A stretch of DNA of 6,560 bases from Pyrodictiaceae archaeon. GTDB taxonomy: Archaea > Thermoproteota > Thermoprotei_A > Sulfolobales > Pyrodictiaceae. The stretch spans positions 1 through 6,560 of the forward strand of contig JALUFI010000011.1 in NCBI GenBank assembly GCA_027043685.1, read 5' to 3'. The stretch's first letter is position 1; the number at the start of each line of letters is the position of its first letter. Shown here in pieces: positions 5,327 to 6,560 of the stretch. The notes under the pieces were generated by a model, which was given only the letters and a program-made list of their open reading frames with translations, was not told where the DNA came from and searched no databases. The position numbers were made by a program, and so were the translations under genes.

Positions 5327-5368
5327 GCCCAGCACCCATGGCCCCCGGGCTACCGGTGCCTCGGCGCC

Positions 5369-6560
5369 GTGGAGCGCTACGACCTCGTCGTCGTGGGGGG
5401 AGGCCCTGGGGGCTACCCCGCCGCGGTACGCGCAGCGGAGATGGGGCTCAGCGTCGCCCTCCTGGAGCCGCGGGGCCTCGGCGGCGAGTGCACCCTCTAC
5501 GGCTGCGTCCCCAGCAAGGCGGCCGCCTTCTACGCCGCCAGCCTCCTCGCCGCCAGGAGGGTCTCCGAGGGGCTCCGGGCCGAGCCCCTCCGCGTATTCG
5601 AGGAGGCAAGGAGGGTGGCGGCCGAGCTGAGCAGGGGCATAGGAACGATACTCTCCAGGCTAGGAGTCGCGGTAGTGGAGGAGGCCGCGGAGTCCCTGGA
5701 GAGGAGCGGCAACGACTACATCGTGGGGACAGCCGGGGGCGCGGCGCTCCGGGCCTCCAGCGTCGTCCTGGCCCCCGGGACCGAGCCCGCGGTGCCCAGC
5801 TGGGTGGAGAGGGGGCCCCGTGTTCTCGACAACCGTGGCTTGCTCGACTCGCCGCCGGAGCCCGGCTCCTCGGTGCTCGTCGTGGGCGGCGGCGCCGTCG
5901 GCGTGGAGTACGCCGCTGTGCTCGCCATGCTCGGGTACCGCGTCACCCTGGCGGAGGCGCTGGAGAGGCTCCTCCCCGGGTTCCCCCGGGGCCTCTCCGC
6001 CTACGCCTCCAGGCTCCTCACGAGGCTCGGCGTAGAGGTGCTTAGGCGCTGCCCCCTGGAGCGTGTGGCGCAGCGCGGCGACACGGTCGAGGCCAGGCTA
6101 TGCGGCTCCGCGAGACGCTTCGACTACGCACTCATAGCCGTCGGCAGGCGGCCCGCCACCGACTGGCTGAGGGGCAGCGGCGTAGCCCTCACCGAGAAGG
6201 GCTTCATAGAGGTAGACGAGCGCCTCGAGACCAGCCTCAGGGGCGTCTTCGCAGCCGGCGACGCGGCAGGGCCCCCGCTCCTAGCCCACAAGGCGATAGC
6301 TCAGTCCATACACGCCGCAGAGGCAGCCGCGGCGAGGCTCCAGGGCCGCGGCCCTGAGCCCTGGAGGCCGGGCCCGATACCCTCCGTGGTGCACTTGGGC
6401 GGGGTCGAGCTGGGCTACGTGGGCGTGACCCTCGACGAGGCGAGGGCGAGGGGCCTCGGGGCTGCGAGGATAAGGCTCGGGTGGAGCCTCCACGCCCGCC
6501 TAGTGGGGGCCGAGGACGGCTACGTCGCAGTAGTCTACGACCCCGGGACGGGAAGGATAA
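5369..6560 (+). CDS. dihydrolipoamide dehydrogenase-family flavoprotein, partial (3' end outside window)
   Basis: Class I pyridine nucleotide-disulfide oxidoreductase. The frame from GTG 5369 is open for 397 codons to the window edge with no stop. Domains: FAD-binding GGGPGG (10-15) with Glu33 ending the second strand; the redox disulfide GGECTLYGCVPSK (38-50), Cys41 and Cys46 in CX4C spacing; NAD-binding VVGGGAVGVEY (171-181) with Glu196, which favours NAD over NADP; VGRRP (258-262); the second FAD contact FAAGDAAG (294-301); and the start of the dimerisation domain (PSVVHLGG, VGVTLDEARARG). The HxxxxE catalytic end is beyond the window, so dihydrolipoamide as substrate cannot be confirmed; the dimerisation domain so far reads like dihydrolipoamide dehydrogenase. 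Mercuric reductase-like or uncharacterised archaeal homologues are possible; CoA-disulfide reductase is not, as that uses one Cys. Only a weak GGTG precedes the start. It probably shares a transcript with pantoate kinase. No E1, E2 or GcvH gene is seen. Confidence 0.85.
   Translation, partial: MERYDLVVVGGGPGGYPAAVRAAEMGLSVALLEPRGLGGECTLYGCVPSKAAAFYAASLLAARRVSEGLRAEPLRVFEEARRVAAELSRGIGTILSRLGVAVVEEAAESLERSGNDYIVGTAGGAALRASSVVLAPGTEPAVPSWVERGPRVLDNRGLLDSPPEPGSSVLVVGGGAVGVEYAAVLAMLGYRVTLAEALERLLPGFPRGLSAYASRLLTRLGVEVLRRCPLERVAQRGDTVEARLCGSARRFDYALIAVGRRPATDWLRGSGVALTEKGFIEVDERLETSLRGVFAAGDAAGPPLLAHKAIAQSIHAAEAAAARLQGRGPEPWRPGPIPSVVHLGGVELGYVGVTLDEARARGLGAARIRLGWSLHARLVGAEDGYVAVVYDPGTGRI

Noticed and set aside
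4358..5335. Long open frame (325 codons) antisense to pantoate kinase
   Set aside because: Composition is His/Pro/Arg-rich with no recognisable motif, and the plus strand carries a clear GHMP kinase. Such frames are expected opposite high-GC genes.
5338..6045. ATG-started 235-codon frame on the plus strand
   Set aside because: It is an Arg/Gly/Pro-rich out-of-frame reading of the flavoprotein gene, whose own frame from 5369 shows FAD, disulfide and NAD motifs.

Overview
The window looks like chromosomal DNA of a hyperthermophilic archaeon, most likely a Thermoproteota (crenarchaeal) lineage of the Desulfurococcales/Pyrodictiaceae kind. The evidence is two archaea-type enzymes (PurP and pantoate kinase), TATA-like core promoters, GGAGG/GGTGA-type ribosome binding sites, GTG/TTG starts, heavy use of AGG/AGA (Arg) and ATA (Ile) codons, and high G+C. 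Family placement is a guess. There is no mobile element, CRISPR array, tRNA or rRNA.

Layout from left to right. (1) purP, plus strand, 106-1182: the archaeal formate-dependent FAICAR synthetase of purine synthesis. (2) A gene-free gap, 1183-1519, containing several consecutive GC-rich inverted repeats and, on the minus strand, a TATA-like box placed about where a transcript starting at the first hairpin would need it. I flag it as a possible unrecognised RNA. (3) A minus-strand V4R-domain gene, 1520-2089, in visibly lower G+C DNA. (4) A divergent promoter region, about 2090-2359, with a palindrome over each predicted core promoter. (5) A plus-strand pair: a DUF309-domain gene (2360-2926) followed closely by coaBC (2982-4250), the bifunctional phosphopantothenoylcysteine synthetase/decarboxylase. 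(6) A 161-base spacer with a three-helix nested inverted repeat and then the promoter of the next gene. (7) pantoate kinase (4412-5326), followed 42 bases later by a class I flavin disulfide oxidoreductase of the dihydrolipoamide dehydrogenase family. The last gene starts at GTG 5369 and runs off the right edge, so its C-terminal catalytic end is missing.

How the genes fit together: pantoate kinase and CoaBC are two of the steps of the archaeal coenzyme A pathway (pantoate to 4-phosphopantoate; later, 4'-phosphopantothenate to 4'-phosphopantetheine). The linking enzyme, phosphopantothenate synthetase, is not in the window. The DUF309 gene sits immediately before coaBC and the disulfide oxidoreductase immediately after pantoate kinase; both placements suggest co-expression but do not prove a role in CoA metabolism. 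Nothing here is clearly a new system. The items most worth checking are the structured gap at 1226-1375, the paired palindromes in the divergent promoter region, and the nested hairpin between coaBC and pantoate kinase.
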